Source: JBARDN01 sp050736695
GTDB lineage: Bacteria; Desulfobacterota; Binatia; Binatales; Binataceae
Length of the DNA: 64,000 nt
Direction of reading: 5' to 3'
Assembly (NCBI GenBank): GCA_050736695.1
Contig: JBOHWH010000135.1
Coordinates: 62,001 to 126,000 of the forward strand
Shown here: positions 62,051-64,000 of the stretch, one piece after another
Numbering within the stretch: position 1 is the stretch's first letter
Layout of the letters: each line of letters begins with the position of its first letter
Notes under the pieces: generated by a model
Database searches by the model: none
What the model was told of the DNA's origin: nothing
The model's input: the letters and a program-made list of their open reading frames with translations, nothing else
Translations under genes and position numbers: made by a program

Positions 62051-63463
62051 ATGCGCTCTCGCTCAATTGACACACCGTACCTGGCATTAATCGCCGCCGC
62101 CCTGACGATTTGCGCCATGCTCGGTTCGCTATGCCGCGCACGCGCGGCCACGTTGCTAATCACTCCCAATTCGGAGTTGACCCTCGAGCAAGCCACCGAG
62201 ATCGCGCTCAAAATGCATCCGCTACGGATGGAGTCGCAGTCCGACGTAACCGCCGCGCGAGCCGGGGTGGGGGTAGCGCGATCGGGGATGCTGCCGCAGG
62301 CATACGGCGCCGCCGAATATCTGCGTACCACAGCCAACGGAATCGGAAACACCAACTTTTTCTCGCTCAATATGTTTCCGCGCGTTCCCGGACGCAATAG
62401 CGACTTGCCAAGCACCGACACCTCCCAGAGTTCGCAGACCAGCAACAACTATCTGGGCGGCGTTTCGGTCTCGCAATTCCTGTTCGACTTCGGCCGCGTG
62501 CGCGGATTTATCAGCGAACGCCGCGCCGATCTTGACGCCGCCGACGCGCAGTTAAAGCTCACCGATCTGAATCTGATTTTCGAGGTCGCGCAACGTTACT
62601 ACGAACTGCTCGCCGCCGAGCAGCAAATCAAGGTTTATGACGAGGCGATTCGGCAGCGCCAGGACCAACTCCATCAGGCGACCGTGCTAGCAAAAGCCGA
62701 CCTGCGTCCCGGCATCGACGTGTCGATTACTCAGGCCGATCTCTCCCGCGCCGAAATGGAGCGGGTCAAGGCCGTCAACGCGCGCGATGATGCCAAGGTC
62801 GCGCTCGACGCCGCGATGGGGATGGCCGATTCCGCGCCGCCCTATAACGTCGTCGGCACGCTTGCCTACTCGCCTGTCACCGACGCGCTGCCCGATCTGC
62901 TCGCGCGCGCATTTGTGTTGCGTCCCGATCTGAAAGTCCTGGTGGACGAAGCGCGCGCGGCAGGTGCTCGCGTCGATCAATTCAAGAGTGACTATCTTCC
63001 GACCGGAACCGCGCAGCTCGGCTACACCGCGCTGGGAACCGGGCTGCCCGCGGCGAACAACTTCTTCGCCGGCCTGGTTATCACCTGGCCGCTCTTCAAC
63101 GGCTTTCGCACCGAGGATCAGATCGCGCAGGCGCGCGCCCGCGAACATGCGATCGGCTATGCATTCGCGGATATGCGTCAGCGCGTCGTCGAGGAAGTTC
63201 ACACCTCGTTCCTCAACTGGCAGGCATCGGTCGTCGTCATCAAGAAGGCCGAAGAGACCCTGGCCGCCTCGCGCGAGGAACTGAGTCTCGCGACGCAGCG
63301 CTATCGCCAGGGCCTGAGCTCGATCATCGAACTCGACGACGCCGAGCGCCGCTACACCGAGGATTCGGCTACCTACGTCAACTCGCTTTATGGATATTCG
63401 GTGGCGCAGGCTGACGTTCAGCGCTCGACCGGAGAATCGATCGCGGATATCAAGCGGCCCTGA
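62051..63463 (+). CDS. TolC-family outer-membrane efflux protein
   Basis: The 470-residue protein has a signal peptide (YLALIAAALTICAMLGSLCR then AR|A) and the two repeated TolC helices. They are LTLEQATEIALKMHPLRMES and the second repeat with ITWPLFNGFRTEDQIAQARA. A C-terminal repeat has ATQRYRQGLSSIIELDDAER. It forms the trimeric channel through the outer membrane for the pump at 57699. GGGGA precedes ATG 62051. A 96-base gap separates it from the adaptor; no terminator is seen, so they are probably cotranscribed. Confidence 0.92.
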   Translation: MRSRSIDTPYLALIAAALTICAMLGSLCRARAATLLITPNSELTLEQATEIALKMHPLRMESQSDVTAARAGVGVARSGMLPQAYGAAEYLRTTANGIGNTNFFSLNMFPRVPGRNSDLPSTDTSQSSQTSNNYLGGVSVSQFLFDFGRVRGFISERRADLDAADAQLKLTDLNLIFEVAQRYYELLAAEQQIKVYDEAIRQRQDQLHQATVLAKADLRPGIDVSITQADLSRAEMERVKAVNARDDAKVALDAAMGMADSAPPYNVVGTLAYSPVTDALPDLLARAFVLRPDLKVLVDEARAAGARVDQFKSDYLPTGTAQLGYTALGTGLPAANNFFAGLVITWPLFNGFRTEDQIAQARAREHAIGYAFADMRQRVVEEVHTSFLNWQASVVVIKKAEETLAASREELSLATQRYRQGLSSIIELDDAERRYTEDSATYVNSLYGYSVAQADVQRSTGESIADIKRP

Positions 63464-63541
63464 CACGATTCACGCCGCGCGCACAAGAAAAAGGGCCACG
63501 GACGCCGGGAGGAGTTCGACCCAGCGCCCATGGCCGCACAT

Positions 63542-63572
63542 CCGGCTCCCACGCGCACTTCGTGGGAACCGG
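63542..63572. terminator. Bidirectional hairpin after the efflux operon
   Basis: CCGGCTCCCACG (63542-63553) pairs with CGTGGGAACCGG (63561-63572) with one mismatch, loop 7, in the gap between the convergent tolC-like gene and the lipoprotein gene. No clear T-run follows, so it may be a Rho-assisted or message-end hairpin. Confidence 0.45.
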
Positions 63573-63581
63573 CTCGGGGGG

Positions 63582-63842
63582 CTACCTTACTTCCACTGCC
63601 TTATCGACGTTTCCGTCCGGGGCGGTCTCAAACACATAGTGATGACCTCCGTAGGAATAGAAGAGCATCTCGCCGCCGGTGTCGGTCAGCGGCACCGCAC
63701 TCTTCGGCTCGCCCATCTTTGCTGCGAGATCGCCGCGGGTCTTGCCAAGCCATTCGCTCTGACTCTGTTCCTGCGACGCCGCGCATCCCGCTATCGCGAG
63801 CATCGCAAATGTCAACACTCCAGCCTTAATCCATCGCTTCAT
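63582..63842 (-). CDS. Small lipoprotein (86 aa), SmpA/BamE-like fold possible
   Basis: The 86-residue protein has a lipoprotein signal (AGVLTFAMLAIAGC, Cys20). A short mature domain contains EWLGKTRGDLAAKMGEPKSA, then GGEMLFYSYGGHHYVFETA. The GKTRGDLAAKMGEP helix followed by two strands resembles SmpA/OmlA/BamE-type folds, a hint rather than an assignment. It would be anchored in the outer membrane. The SD is weak (GGAAA). Confidence 0.72.
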   Translation of the reverse strand: MKRWIKAGVLTFAMLAIAGCAASQEQSQSEWLGKTRGDLAAKMGEPKSAVPLTDTGGEMLFYSYGGHHYVFETAPDGNVDKAVEVR

Positions 63843-63927
63843 TCGTAGGTTTCCTTATGATTTCGCGGCGCGCCCGGCATGGATGCCCTCAAGACATCCA
63901 GACCGGAGCCCGCTCCAGGCTATTCGG

Positions 63928-64000
63928 TTAGTAGTTGACCTCCATGTTGATGAAGAACGCGTGCGTGTCGCGCGGCACGGCATCGGTCACAAACTTGCCC
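63928..64000 (-). CDS. Outer-membrane beta-barrel protein, C-terminal fragment
   Basis: The last 23 codons on the minus strand read GKFVTDAVPRDTHAFFINME then VNY and a TAA at 63928-63930. The final strand of alternating residues ending in an aromatic is the Bam recognition signal of outer-membrane barrels. The gene's 5' part lies beyond 64000, so the family cannot be named. The 85 bases between this stop and the lipoprotein start at 63842 show only a short GGAGC/GCTCC hairpin. Confidence 0.55.
   Translation of the reverse strand, partial: GKFVTDAVPRDTHAFFINMEVNY

Noticed and set aside
1..64000. tRNA, rRNA, CRISPR arrays, intact insertion sequences, known riboswitches
   Set aside because: Looked for by eye in all gaps; no cloverleaf with CCA-type end, no repeat-spacer array and no transposase gene were seen. 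A covariance-model scan could still find a small RNA.

Overview
The window is a GC-rich bacterial chromosome segment, densely coded on both strands. It has short intergenic gaps, many 1-4 nt ATGA/TGATG overlaps and mostly GGAGG/GAGGTG ribosome binding sites. Its repertoire is type III CoA-transferases, an SDR, a luciferase-like oxidoreductase, MaoC and FAH-family enzymes, aerobic benzoyl-CoA enzymes BoxB/BoxC, a 180-kDa-class NAD-glutamate dehydrogenase, RND efflux and sigma-54 regulation. This suggests a Gram-negative, aerobic, catabolically versatile soil-type bacterium of deltaproteobacterial or Candidatus Binatota affinity. That placement is inference from gene content; no rRNA or tRNA gene was seen.

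Layout. 1-660: the 3' end of a carboxymuconolactone-decarboxylase-like gene and a decayed DUF2924 remnant. 661-3769 (-): an operon-like run of a type III CoA-transferase, an SDR, a metallo-beta-lactamase-fold protein with a degenerate metal site and a small coupled ORF. 3928-6393 (+): two alpha/beta hydrolases and an anchored protein. 6405-9418 (-): an SbmA/YddA-like ABC transporter broken by a one-base homopolymer frameshift, and an alpha-methylacyl-CoA-racemase-like enzyme. 9553-15275 (+): a GH5 glycosidase of endoglycoceramidase type, BoxC, BoxB and a membrane protein. 15247-16671 (-): a GT87-like membrane protein.

16745-25714 is the most interesting block: a complete kdp potassium-uptake operon (micro-ORF, kdpF, A, B, C). 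It is followed by a KdpD made only of the sensor and Usp domains, a separate HAMP-PAS histidine kinase and an NtrC-type activator in place of KdpE. A near-consensus sigma-54 promoter sits directly upstream, so the locus probably encodes its own enhancer-dependent control.

25733-30363 carries a DUF4019 protein, a Memo-family protein with a PqqD-like N-terminus, an FAH-family hydrolase overlapping a Rieske protein, a small ORF and RlmD. 30501-36238 holds the giant glutamate dehydrogenase and a membrane protein. 36407-41219 holds NagA, a MaoC double-hotdog protein, a ligand-binding protein without a signal peptide and AnmK (amino-sugar and peptidoglycan recycling). 41430-44904 (-) holds an alkylsulfatase-like MBL enzyme, a nucleophile-less alpha/beta hydrolase and a flavin oxidoreductase. 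44986-45322 is a self-contained minus-strand unit (promoter, strong SD, 32-residue protein that is half lysine, terminator). 45458-50356 holds an FtsB/DivIC-like protein, an acetyl-CoA-hydrolase-family CoA-transferase, a HemJ/CopD-like membrane protein, GloB, FabI and an RNase-Z-like MBL protein. 50443-57587 holds an LLM oxidoreductase, two tandem paralogous lipoproteins, an S9 peptidase, a UvrD-type helicase and two small exported proteins. 57699-63463 (+) is a tripartite efflux operon (RND, adaptor, TolC). The window closes with a small lipoprotein and the C-terminus of an outer-membrane beta-barrel, both on the minus strand.
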